Below the pieces are notes generated by a model. It did no database searches, was not told where the DNA came from, and was given only the letters and a program-made list of their open reading frames with translations. From Williamsia phyllosphaerae (GTDB taxonomy: Bacteria > Actinomycetota > Actinomycetes > Mycobacteriales > Mycobacteriaceae), in assembly GCF_014635305.1 (NCBI RefSeq), contig NZ_BMCS01000001.1:1550001-1614000 (forward strand): DNA of 64,000 nucleotides, read 5' to 3'. The translations under genes were made by a program, and so were the position numbers. Numbering within the stretch: position 1 is the first letter of the stretch; each line of letters opens with the position of its first letter. Positions 26,654-36,697 of the stretch are shown here, piece after piece.

Positions 26654-28165
26654 CTACGGTCGACGACGCAGAAGGACCGCGACGACCGCGGCCATCACGA
26701 CCAGCAGTCCGGCGCCGGTTGCCACGGCGACGTGCAGACCGTCGACGAAGGCGGTGCGTGCCGCATCGATCAGATCGGTCCGCTGTGCGGCGCCGAGCGA
26801 CTGCGCCTGGTGCAACGTCTCGCCGATGGTGTCGGAGAAGTCGCGACCGTCGGAGTTGTTGCGGAACACCACCGTCGCCAGCGAACCCATGATCGCCAGA
26901 CCCAGCGACGTACCGAGTTCGAAGCTCGTCTCCGATATGCCCGATGCCGCTCCCGCGCGCTCCGGCGGCGCGGACGCGACCGCGACCTCCGAGACGAGGC
27001 TGAAGATGATCCCGTAACCGACCCCGGCAACCGTGGTGGCCACGAGGTAGATCCAGATCGGGGTCCCCGTGCCCAAGGCCAACAGGCCCAGGTTTCCCGC
27101 CGCGGAGATGAGCAGCGCGGACACGAACGCCCCGCGGGTACCCAGCAGGTTGCTCACCCGGGATGCACCCAGGGAGAAGGTGGCCACGGCGACCGCGGCC
27201 GGGATGCCGGCCAATGCCGCGGCGAGGACATCGCGGCCCAGCACCGACTGCAGATAGATGCCGGTCAGGTAGGAGACCGCCCCGAGGGTCATCATGCATG
27301 TCAGCGCCGACATGATCGCCGCCGAGAACGCCGGGAACCTGAACAGGTTCAGCTGCAACAGAGGATGTTTCGACATCTGCTGCTGGCGGATGAAAGCAAT
27401 CATCGCGACGACGCCGATGACGCCGCTCGTGATCCCCACGCCGTCGACACCGTCGGAGGCGATGTGCTTGATCGCGTAGACCAGAGGCAGGATGCCCAGC
27501 AGCGACAACACGACGCCCACGATGTCGAACGGTGCTGTGGTGCCGGAGCGGTACTCGGGGATGACACGCGGTGCGACGAGGAGCAGCAGCGCGATGACCG
27601 GCACGTTGAGCAGGAACACCGAACCCCACCAGAAGTGGTGCAGCATGACGCCGCCCAACACCGGACCGATCGCCGACCCACCGGCGAAACATGCCGTCCA
27701 CACCCCGATGGCTAGCGACCGATCACGCTTGTTGACGAACATGTTCGTGATCAGCGAGAGGCTGGCGGGCATCAGGGTCGCCCCGCCGATACCCATCAGC
27801 GCACGCGCACCGATCAGCACCTCGGCCGTCGGCGCGAAGGCCGCGATGACCGACGCGACGCCGAACACCATCGAGCCGAGCAGCAAGACCTTGCGTCGCC
27901 CGAAACGATCCCCGATGTTGCCCATCGTGATGAGCAGTCCGGCGATCAGGAAGCCGTAGATGTCGAGGATCCAGAGCTGTTCCGCTGCCGTCGGGTTCAG
28001 CGCGACGGTGATGGTCGGTGTCGCCAGGTACAGGACCGAGAAGTCCATGGCGACCAGCAACACCGGGAGCGACAGGATGGCCAGACCGAACCAGGCGCGC
28101 GGGGCGGTACGCGGCTCGCTCGCCCGCGGCGCAGCGCCTCCTGCGGTCTGATGGATGGTGCTCAT
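26654..28165 (-). CDS. MFS drug/solute transporter, DHA2 (14-helix) type
   Basis: The 503-residue protein has 14 predicted membrane helices. The MFS loop signature is GNIGDRFGRRKVLLLG, and the DHA2 motif C appears in helix 5 (GGSAIGPVLGGVMLHH). An acidic residue in helix 1 (VAMDFSVLYLATPTI) is typical of QacA/SmvA/LfrA proton antiporters for cationic compounds. It is divergent from a TetR gene and the intergenic region carries two copies of a palindrome, so it is a drug-inducible pump unit by analogy. The substrate is unknown. Confidence 0.92.
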   Translation of the reverse strand: MSTIHQTAGGAAPRASEPRTAPRAWFGLAILSLPVLLVAMDFSVLYLATPTITVALNPTAAEQLWILDIYGFLIAGLLITMGNIGDRFGRRKVLLLGSMVFGVASVIAAFAPTAEVLIGARALMGIGGATLMPASLSLITNMFVNKRDRSLAIGVWTACFAGGSAIGPVLGGVMLHHFWWGSVFLLNVPVIALLLLVAPRVIPEYRSGTTAPFDIVGVVLSLLGILPLVYAIKHIASDGVDGVGITSGVIGVVAMIAFIRQQQMSKHPLLQLNLFRFPAFSAAIMSALTCMMTLGAVSYLTGIYLQSVLGRDVLAAALAGIPAAVAVATFSLGASRVSNLLGTRGAFVSALLISAAGNLGLLALGTGTPIWIYLVATTVAGVGYGIIFSLVSEVAVASAPPERAGAASGISETSFELGTSLGLAIMGSLATVVFRNNSDGRDFSDTIGETLHQAQSLGAAQRTDLIDAARTAFVDGLHVAVATGAGLLVVMAAVVAVLLRRRP

Positions 28166-28209
28166 CTGCTTCGTCCTCCTTCGGTCACTCGGCGCGGTCT
28201 CGGCGCAAT

Positions 28210-28224
28210 GCGTACGGTGTACGC
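28210..28224. promoter_or_regulatory. Operator copy 1 (MFS side)
   Basis: GCGTACGGTGTACGC is a perfect 6-bp inverted repeat (GCGTAC/GTACGC) around GGT. It lies 45-59 bases before the MFS start codon. A near-identical copy is 45 bases to the right. Confidence 0.7.
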
Positions 28225-28254
28225 GATCGGTTGATCTGGCAAACCTACCCACCT

Positions 28255-28269
28255 GGGTACGGTGTACGC
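28255..28269. promoter_or_regulatory. Operator copy 2 (TetR side)
   Basis: GGGTACGGTGTACGC matches copy 1 at 14 of 15 positions. It lies 53-67 bases before the preferred TetR GTG at 28322. Its overlap with an earlier possible GTG (28262) argues against that start. Confidence 0.7.
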
Positions 28270-28321
28270 AAACAGTTTCGTGGTGGCATGGCCCACCATC
28301 TGGCAGGGCGGAGGTGTCGCG

Positions 28322-29089
28322 GTGGTCGAAGCCGAGCCCGCGCCCCGTCTGACCAGGGCCGCGATCGTCGACGTGGCGATCGAACTCGCCGACGCCGAGG
28401 GATTCGCCGCGGTGTCCATGCGCAAGCTCGCCGACCGTCTCGGTGTGGGGGCGATGTCGTTGTACCGGCACGTCGCCGACAAGGACGCCCTGTTGATGGC
28501 CATGACCGAGGAGGTCGGCCGCCGGTTCCCCTACCCGCACGAGATGACCGCTGTCGACGCCGGGCCGGACGGTTCCGAGGTCCGGGGAGCGGTCGACGAC
28601 TCCGACGTCGTCGGTCATCGGACCTGGCGTGAGTGCGTGCAGGTCGCGGTCGAGATCGACTGGGCGCTCTATCAGCGTCATCCCTGGGTGGTGCTGGCGT
28701 ACTCGTCGCCGCGTCACAGCATGGGTGCGTCGAGTCTCGGATGCCTGGACTGGATGATGGCCGGCTTCGGTCAACTCGGCGTCGACCGCGTCACCGCCGC
28801 GGAGATGACACTGACCCTGTGGAGCTACATCCAGGGTGTCGCGCTGGCCGACGTGAGCGAGCAGTTGTTGCGGACCACCACCGAGCACGCGTCGACCCGC
28901 AGCGGTCTCGACGACGTACTCGACGGCGAGGAGATCGACCCGCCACCGCCGCGGGTCGCCGAACTACGGGGGATCGGACGGGAACGGGGTCTGACCGATT
29001 CACGTCGCCGCCTCGACCACGGGGTCGACCTGCTGTGTGTGGGTTTCGAGGCGGCCGCGGCGGAGCTCGTCCACAAACCACGCCGCTGA
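28322..29089 (+). CDS. TetR/AcrR family repressor (TetR_C / class with long C-domain)
   Basis: The protein of about 255 residues has an N-terminal HTH ('GFAAVSMRKLADRLGVGAMS' followed by LYRHVADKDAL) of the TetR(class B)/ActII type, with a longer ligand domain containing an insert. I chose the GTG at 28322 because GGAGG lies seven bases upstream. The open frame reaches 28262, but that stretch would begin inside operator copy 2. It probably represses both itself and the divergent MFS pump. The 3' end of its coding region forms one arm of an inverted repeat with the sequence after the stop. Confidence 0.88.
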   Translation: MVEAEPAPRLTRAAIVDVAIELADAEGFAAVSMRKLADRLGVGAMSLYRHVADKDALLMAMTEEVGRRFPYPHEMTAVDAGPDGSEVRGAVDDSDVVGHRTWRECVQVAVEIDWALYQRHPWVVLAYSSPRHSMGASSLGCLDWMMAGFGQLGVDRVTAAEMTLTLWSYIQGVALADVSEQLLRTTTEHASTRSGLDDVLDGEEIDPPPPRVAELRGIGRERGLTDSRRRLDHGVDLLCVGFEAAAAELVHKPRR

Positions 29090-29144
29090 CGCCCGTCGCG
29101 TGAAATACGCAGGCACGATGACCGAACGGTGTGGTTTGTGGACG
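29068..29144. repeat. 14-bp perfect inverted repeat spanning the TetR stop
   Basis: CGTCCACAAACCAC (29068-29081, inside the TetR coding end) is the exact complement of GTGGTTTGTGGACG (29131-29144). The arms are 49 bases apart, and the right arm ends 11 bases before the convergent membrane-protein stop at 29155. It could act as a bidirectional terminator. Confidence 0.6.
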
Positions 29145-29154
29145 GAATCCGACG

Positions 29155-30510
29155 TCAGATGGCGTGCGGATAGACCGTCAGCATGTGCGCGCCGAACCAG
29201 GAACTGAGGGCGACGACGGCGGTCAGCACCCACAGCTGCGTGAACGGTCGACTGCGGGCCAGGGCGATGGCGGCGGGGATCAGCATCACGAACGCGGGCA
29301 ACAACAATCGCGGACGGCTCATCATCAGGCCGCTGGAGCCGGCGATCGAGATGACCACCAACGTGCCGTAGAGCACCACCGGCCACGGCAGTCGTTCCCA
29401 GATGCAGACCGCGACAAGGGCGATGGTGGCGATCATGATCCAGGCCGTCGCCACGACGGCCACCTCACTCGAATTGGCCAGGGAGTAGTTGATGAACTGC
29501 CAACTCGTCTCGCCCCAATCGATCTCGGTGCCCCAGCCCTGCGTCTGGATGGTGAACCATCCGGTGGGACTGCCGGTCTGGTTCCACACCACCCCGAGGT
29601 AGCCGAGGTAGCCGAGCGGACTGAGGACGACCGCCGCCCACGTCTTCGCGCCGTCACGATGCGCCAGCAGCGCGGCCAGCATCACCACGCCGATCAGCAC
29701 GACCGCGGTCGGACGGGTCAGGCCGGCGAACATCGTCACCACCCCGGCGAGCACCCACCGCTTCTCCAGGACCCCGACCAGTGCCCACACCGCGAGCGCA
29801 CAGAACAAGGTCTCGGTGTAGGCCATCGACAGCACGACGCCCATCGGTGCGGCCGCGAACAGCACCACGAGGATCAGCCCGACGCGGCGGGGATCGGCGT
29901 TGGCCGTCGACGATCCCACCGCCGACCTCGTCGGTGACGTCGTGGAGTTGAGCCACATCGAGATCCGCGACGAGAAGCGCAGATTGTCGGTGAACCAACC
30001 GGTGGTCGCGTTGCGTCCGCTGAGCCCGGTCCGTTCGGCCATCAGTCGGCAACACAGCGCACCGAGTCGGGCCGCGCCGATCGCGCCGATGCACCCGACG
30101 ACGACGTTCACCGTCATGGCGGCGCCGAACGTGCTGAAGCCGGGGATCTTCGCGACCGCGCCGACCAGCATCGGGTAGCCGGGGAAGAAGGCGTACGGGG
30201 TGTTTGCGTCGCGGTACCCGTGCGCGTCGGCCTGCGTGAACGGCACGCCGCCGTAGCCGTACTGGGCGATGTCGAGCATCCACTTGCCGTCCCAGGACGA
30301 CAGCGCCTCGCGCAGCGACCCGCCGCGCAGATCGGTGAAACGCGCGAGGACGAGCACGCCGATGAGGCGGACCGCCAGGAACAACGCCACCGGCGTCAGC
30401 CAGGAGTGATTGCGCGCGATCGGACCCGCGTGCGCCGACACCGCGGGCACGGTCGGGACATTCGGGTTCGACCCGTCACCGAGGACGGTGTCGGAGGAGC
30501 TGCTCGGCAC
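29155..30510 (-). CDS. GT-C-like integral membrane protein (PIG-V/mannosyltransferase-like)
   Basis: The 451-residue protein has about ten to twelve membrane helices. The first large loop contains 'SSWDGKWMLDIAQYGYGG', the WD...IA..GY pattern of PIG-V-type mannosyltransferases that use polyprenyl-phosphate sugars. The loop aspartate is the candidate catalytic residue. An acceptor such as a lipoglycan or glycoprotein is possible but not shown. The start is GTG, seven bases after a TACGAT hexamer (30523-30518), so it may be leaderless. It is convergent with TetR and divergent from lysC. Confidence 0.75.
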   Translation of the reverse strand: MPSSSSDTVLGDGSNPNVPTVPAVSAHAGPIARNHSWLTPVALFLAVRLIGVLVLARFTDLRGGSLREALSSWDGKWMLDIAQYGYGGVPFTQADAHGYRDANTPYAFFPGYPMLVGAVAKIPGFSTFGAAMTVNVVVGCIGAIGAARLGALCCRLMAERTGLSGRNATTGWFTDNLRFSSRISMWLNSTTSPTRSAVGSSTANADPRRVGLILVVLFAAAPMGVVLSMAYTETLFCALAVWALVGVLEKRWVLAGVVTMFAGLTRPTAVVLIGVVMLAALLAHRDGAKTWAAVVLSPLGYLGYLGVVWNQTGSPTGWFTIQTQGWGTEIDWGETSWQFINYSLANSSEVAVVATAWIMIATIALVAVCIWERLPWPVVLYGTLVVISIAGSSGLMMSRPRLLLPAFVMLIPAAIALARSRPFTQLWVLTAVVALSSWFGAHMLTVYPHAI

Positions 30511-30517
30511 GTCAGCG

Positions 30518-30523
30518 ATCGTA
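30518..30523 (-). promoter_or_regulatory. Candidate -10 element for the GT-C-like gene
   Basis: TACGAT on the minus strand ends seven bases before the GTG start, with no ribosome binding site between them. The spacing matches a leaderless transcript. Confidence 0.45.
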
Positions 30524-30687
30524 AGCCAGCCGCGCGATCTTGCACCGACCGTGCTCGAAACCCCGGGCCGGTAAGGTGTGGCGAGTCATCGGGTGCCCGA
30601 TTCACCTGACCTGGTCGTTTGTGTGGTCCACATCACGCGGCCGTGACGAACGATCTGGCACGACGACACAGACGGAGGTAGACCGGC

Positions 30688-32982
<2,295 letters not shown>

Positions 32983-33026
32983 GCTGGGCCGCTGGCGGTA
33001 CCGCGCGATGGTGAGACACTGGTCAC

Positions 33027-33686
33027 GTGAGCACCCCGCAGCGCCCCGATGGCGACGACCGCGTCCCGTCCCTCGCCGAACTCGACGCGATGGACCTGGC
33101 GGAGATCGAAGCCGGCCGGACCTCGGCCGACAAGGACCTCAAACCGTCCGATGACGCCGGACCCGTCCCACGCGCGCTGCATCACGCGCGCGTGCTGTGG
33201 ATCGGTGGCGCCATCGCCGGCTTGGCGTCGTTCGCCTACGGTTTCCTGAACCTGGGCACGGTCTCCGATGCCCTGCGTCAGCGGCTCGAGGAGGGCGTCG
33301 CGGTCGACCCCCAGAACTCCGCGGCACCGAACCAGATCGGTTCGCTCGCCTCGACCATCCCGCCGGTGCTACTCGTCCTGATCGTGGTCCTGCTGGCCAT
33401 CCAGTACCCGCTGCTGATGGCCATCTCGCGGCACAACAGCCGCAACTGCCGCAGCTTCTTCGTCACCGCCGTGCTGGTGATGGTGGCGTCCATCCCGATC
33501 GGGATGGACCTGCTCTTCGACTACTCGGAGGTCTCCGTCGTCATCCGGGTCCTCGGGTGGGTGCAGTTCGCCCTGTTGCTGCTGTCGGCGCTGTTCACCC
33601 TGCGTCGCAGCGTGAACGTGTGGCTGCCGGCGACGATGAAGTTCATGCCGGGACAGACACTCCGACCGGGCAAGCGCTACCGCTGA
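33027..33686 (+). CDS. Conserved membrane protein, four predicted helices
   Basis: The 219-residue protein starts with GTG, possibly leaderless (GACACT six bases upstream, a weak -10). An acidic soluble N-terminus (1-50) precedes four membrane helices: 'VLWIGGAIAGLASFAYGFLN', 'VLLVLIVVLLAIQYPLLMAI', 'FFVTAVLVMVASIPIGMDLLF', and 'LGWVQFALLLLSALFTL'. The C-terminus is basic. I do not recognise a function. It lies 44 bases after asd on the same strand and its stop is one base from the convergent amidohydrolase stop. Confidence 0.75.
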   Translation: MSTPQRPDGDDRVPSLAELDAMDLAEIEAGRTSADKDLKPSDDAGPVPRALHHARVLWIGGAIAGLASFAYGFLNLGTVSDALRQRLEEGVAVDPQNSAAPNQIGSLASTIPPVLLVLIVVLLAIQYPLLMAISRHNSRNCRSFFVTAVLVMVASIPIGMDLLFDYSEVSVVIRVLGWVQFALLLLSALFTLRRSVNVWLPATMKFMPGQTLRPGKRYR

Positions 33687-33687
33687 C

Positions 33688-34989
33688 TCACAGCGTCCGC
33701 AGCGCCGCGATCAGCTCGGCCTCGTCGACCCGCGTGCTGTGTCCGTCGGCGATGACGACCTCGCCGCCGACGAGGACGGTGTCGACGATGGCGGGACTTC
33801 CGGTCGTGAGGATGGACGCGCCGGGGTCGGTGACCGGCAGGGTCGCGTAGTCGCGGTCGAAGCGGATCAGAGTGAGATCGGCGGGAGCGCCGACCGTCAC
33901 CCCACCCGCCACCTCGGGTAGCCCGAGGGTGGTGTTCACCCCGCCGCAGGCGATGTCGAGCATCTCGGCGAATCCCAGCAGGTCCGCGCGGCGGTGCGTC
34001 GCGCGCTGCAGATACGACCCGATCCGGAACGTCTCCATCATGTTCTGCGTGTCGTTGCTGGCGGCGCCGTCGACGCCGAGCCCGACGCGCAGTCCCTCGG
34101 CGAGCATGGCGGGGACAGGCGCGACGCCGCTGCCGAGCCGCATGTTGGACAACGGGTTGTGCGAGATGCCCACCCCGTGGTCCCGCAGGACCGCGCGGTC
34201 ACGGTCGGACACCTCGACGCAGTGCACCGCGAGCAGGCGGTCCCACAGGAAGTCGCCGCCTGCGAGGTAGTCGACCGCGCCGACCCCGGCGTGCTCGCGA
34301 CACATGGTGTCGTCGGTGACCGTCTCCAGCAGATGGATCGACACCGCCATGGAACGGTCGGTAGCGAACGCGCGCAGCGCCGACATCCCGTCGCCGGTGA
34401 GCGAGCGGGGATTCGGTACCGCCGCGGCCATCGTGATCGTCGAACCGGTCACCGCCGAACGCATCTCGTCGATGTGCTCCAACACCTCGGGCAGTGGCTG
34501 CATCAGCGTCGGTTCGAACCCCCACCGTCGGGTCGCGTCGGGCCGGTCGGCCACACCGCGGCCGAGGACCGCCCGGACACCGGTGTCGCGGAGCCCGCGG
34601 ATGACCGCGTCGTGCACCTCGGTCGACGGGTGCGGCCACATGTGTTCGACGAGCGTGGTGGTGCCCGACCGCAGTGCTTCCAGCGAGGCCGCAACCGTTG
34701 CGAGGTAGGCCCGTTCGGGCGTGATCGCCACCGACCGTTCACCCACGGCGAGCAGCCATTCGAGCAGCGGCGTGCATTCGGCGACGCCGCGCATGAGCGA
34801 CTGCTGCAGGTGGGTGTGGGTGTTGACGAAGCCGGGGATCACGTGGGCGCCCGGTGCTGTGACGGATGCGGCCGTCCGCGTCCCGGCCGGCTCGACGGCG
34901 ACGACGGTCCCGGCGTCGATGACGATGTCGGAGTGGGGTTTCCACACCCCGCCGGTGAAGACGGTGGCGTCGGGGACGATGCGTGTCAT
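33688..34989 (-). CDS. Amidohydrolase family deaminase (8-oxoguanine/triazine hydrolase-like)
   Basis: The 433-residue metal-dependent hydrolase has His58-x-His60 in VNTHTHLQQS, further metal or catalytic residues in SIHLLET and AVHCVE, and the aspartate in GVDGAASND. This is the AtzA/TrzN/SsnA/8-oxoguanine deaminase subgroup, which deaminates or dechlorinates N-heterocycles. The substrate is probably a purine- or pyrimidine-like ring, but this is not proven. I chose the ATG at 34989, with AGGGTGA eight bases upstream; a GTG at 34998 overlapping the previous stop is also possible. It is co-transcribed with the oxygenase upstream. Confidence 0.87.
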   Translation of the reverse strand: MTRIVPDATVFTGGVWKPHSDIVIDAGTVVAVEPAGTRTAASVTAPGAHVIPGFVNTHTHLQQSLMRGVAECTPLLEWLLAVGERSVAITPERAYLATVAASLEALRSGTTTLVEHMWPHPSTEVHDAVIRGLRDTGVRAVLGRGVADRPDATRRWGFEPTLMQPLPEVLEHIDEMRSAVTGSTITMAAAVPNPRSLTGDGMSALRAFATDRSMAVSIHLLETVTDDTMCREHAGVGAVDYLAGGDFLWDRLLAVHCVEVSDRDRAVLRDHGVGISHNPLSNMRLGSGVAPVPAMLAEGLRVGLGVDGAASNDTQNMMETFRIGSYLQRATHRRADLLGFAEMLDIACGGVNTTLGLPEVAGGVTVGAPADLTLIRFDRDYATLPVTDPGASILTTGSPAIVDTVLVGGEVVIADGHSTRVDEAELIAALRTL

Positions 34990-34994
34990 CCCGC

Positions 34995-36005
34995 TCACCC
35001 TGCGAAGTTGGCGGCGATCCGCTGCCGCAGATACTCGGCCGCGGTGATGGGCTCGTGGAGTCCGGCCGGTCCCTCGATGACGACATCGGCGTTGGCCTGG
35101 GCGAAGAAGGCGATGGTGTGTCGTGGCCCGCGGTACTCGTCGCGGCGCGGCGGGCGCACGCGGTGGAAGTTCGACGGCAGCAGGTCGTCGGACCACCGCA
35201 TCAGCATGTCCCCGATGTTGCAGGTGATCGCGTCGTCGGACGGTTCTACGGGCGTCCACGCCTGCGTCTGCGCCTCCGCACCGGGCAGCACCTGGAGCCC
35301 GCCCTGTCCGGTCCGTTGGAACAGCAGGGTGAGCGCGTCGAAGTCGGTGTGCGCGCCGGCGCGCCAGATGTCGGGCCGGTCGAGGAGGTCATCGGGGAAG
35401 GCGTAGTAGTGCAGCAAGCGCAGCGTGCTCTGGTAGCCCGGATCAGACGGGTCGTGGGCGCGGGTGAAGAAGTCCCTCGCGAAGCCGAGGCGGTCGGCGA
35501 AGCAGCTGAGCAGGTCCATCGCGATCTGTCGACACCGCGCCTCGAACGACTCGATCGTCGCCCGGAAGCCCTCGAGTTCGGCGTCAGTGGGCCACAGATC
35601 CGCCATCCGGGGAAGGGTGACCTGGTACGACTCCTTCTGGTCCGGCGTTCGCACCGACGGTCGGACCTGCGACCGGTACTCCCAGCCGGCGTTGGTGCCC
35701 GGCCGCAACGGATAGTTGGCCTTGACGTTCTCGGGCAGCGCGAAAAATCGCTCCGACATCGCGAACACGTGGTCCAGGGTTGCGGCGTCGATCCCGTGGT
35801 CGACGACCTGGAAGAACCCGATATCGGTTGCTGCTGACCACAACTGGTCGGTGATCTCGGATCGTCGATGCTCGAGATCGCGCAGGCTGATGCGGCGGAT
35901 CTCGCGAGTGTCGGTCTCGGTCCCGAGCCCTCCCATCCGTGATTCCCGATTCAGTTCGGTCATCTCGTGGGCAGGTGCGGGGTGCGAGGGGTGCGCGTGT
36001 GACAT
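34995..36005 (-). CDS. Fe(II)/2-oxoglutarate-dependent oxygenase (isopenicillin N synthase family)
   Basis: This 336-residue non-haem iron oxygenase has the facial triad His219, Asp221 (GAHTDFD) and His281 (SNFHRV), plus Arg295 in RHTIAFF for 2-oxoglutarate. The N-terminal DIOX_N-like half includes 'GFFQVVDHGID'. Such enzymes hydroxylate or demethylate small molecules. Pairing with the deaminase (5-base gap) suggests a catabolic step on a nitrogen heterocycle. GGAGAG lies about eight bases before the ATG. The leader upstream forms two strong hairpins. Confidence 0.9.
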   Translation of the reverse strand: MSHAHPSHPAPAHEMTELNRESRMGGLGTETDTREIRRISLRDLEHRRSEITDQLWSAATDIGFFQVVDHGIDAATLDHVFAMSERFFALPENVKANYPLRPGTNAGWEYRSQVRPSVRTPDQKESYQVTLPRMADLWPTDAELEGFRATIESFEARCRQIAMDLLSCFADRLGFARDFFTRAHDPSDPGYQSTLRLLHYYAFPDDLLDRPDIWRAGAHTDFDALTLLFQRTGQGGLQVLPGAEAQTQAWTPVEPSDDAITCNIGDMLMRWSDDLLPSNFHRVRPPRRDEYRGPRHTIAFFAQANADVVIEGPAGLHEPITAAEYLRQRIAANFAG

Positions 36006-36050
36006 GACGGATGTCTCTCCAGGGGTGTGAGGTCGGATGCGCTTTTCGAC

Positions 36051-36102
36051 GCGACACCGTGTGACGGTGTCGCGGACGCGAACGGTGGGACCCGGCCCAC
36101 CG
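36051..36102 (-). promoter_or_regulatory. Two-hairpin leader upstream of the oxygenase operon
   Basis: GCGACACCGT-GTG-ACGGTGTCGC (36051-36073) is a perfect 10-bp stem, and CGGTGGG-ACCCGG-CCCACCG (36083-36102) a perfect 7-bp stem. Both lie 46-97 bases before the oxygenase ATG on its transcribed side. A short GACAT/ATGTC pair (36001-36015) flanks the start codon. Tandem stems before a start codon can be a structured RNA or a repressor site; no known riboswitch consensus is evident to me. Confidence 0.45.
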
Positions 36103-36194
36103 CTACACGCGGCCTCTACCCGGAACAGTAGGACAGCGACCGGCAGGTCGCGACTCGAACCGAACGTCGACCACCGAAGATGCGAATGAGTCCA

Positions 36195-36217
36195 ATAACT
36201 GGAACTATTCCAGTTAT
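36195..36217. promoter_or_regulatory. FurA box (perfect palindrome)
   Basis: ATAACTGGAA-CTA-TTCCAGTTAT is a perfect 10-bp inverted repeat with a 3-base centre, AT-rich against the background. It lies 19-41 bases before the furA ATG and overlaps the -35 region of the predicted promoter, so FurA binding would autorepress furA and the catalase gene. Confidence 0.75.
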
Positions 36218-36222
36218 GCGGT

Positions 36223-36228
36223 TACGCT
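36223..36228 (+). promoter_or_regulatory. furA -10 element, leaderless transcript
   Basis: TACGCT lies seven bases before the furA ATG without a ribosome binding site. The furA genes of mycobacteria are known to be transcribed as leaderless mRNAs, which supports this call. Confidence 0.55.
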
Positions 36229-36235
36229 GAAACTC

Positions 36236-36673
36236 ATGACCGCGGCGTTGGCACCCCACGAGCAACTCCGCGCCGCGGGTCTCCGTGTCACCGCAGCCCG
36301 GTTGGCGACACTGGAGATCCTCGGCGACCACCCGCACTCAACCGCCGATTTTGTCGCGTCGGGCGTGCGAGAACGGCTCGGGGGCGTATCCATCCAGACC
36401 GTCTACGACGTGCTGCGCGTCTGCGCCGCTCACGGTCTGCTCCGCAGGATCGAGCCGGCGGGATCGCCGGTGCGGTACGAGACGCGGACCGGCGACAACC
36501 ACCACCATCTGATCTGCCGGGAGTGCGCGCGGATCGTGGACGTCGACTGCGCGCACGGCACCGCGCCCTGCCAGCAGCCCGATGACGACCACGGCTTCGT
36601 CGTCGACGAGGCAGAACTGACCTTCTGGGGCGTGTGCAACATCTGCCGCACAACCCGACCGAACGACGAGTAG
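36236..36673 (+). CDS. furA: Fur family transcriptional regulator FurA
   Basis: The 145-residue metal-dependent repressor has an N-terminal winged helix ('STADFVASGVRERLGGVSIQ' and TVYDVLRV), the HHHLICRECARIVDVD metal/dimer segment (89-104), and two CxxC pairs (Cys94/97 and Cys134/137) for structural zinc. It lies directly before a catalase gene, as FurA-KatG and FurA-KatA do in actinobacteria, and should derepress it on peroxide. A perfect palindrome covers its promoter. Confidence 0.93.
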   Translation: MTAALAPHEQLRAAGLRVTAARLATLEILGDHPHSTADFVASGVRERLGGVSIQTVYDVLRVCAAHGLLRRIEPAGSPVRYETRTGDNHHHLICRECARIVDVDCAHGTAPCQQPDDDHGFVVDEAELTFWGVCNICRTTRPNDE

Positions 36674-36697
36674 TCGAACACCACAGAGGAGAAGCCC

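Noticed and set aside
30511..30687. Lysine riboswitch before lysC
   Set aside because: No lysine riboswitch consensus is evident in the 177 bases, and actinobacteria usually control lysC by feedback on the enzyme. Only a possible -10 (TAAGGT at 30572) was seen.
36051..36073. Terminator for the leftward transcript
   Set aside because: The stem lies upstream of the oxygenase start and no gene precedes it on that strand, so it is better read as a leader or operator than as a terminator.
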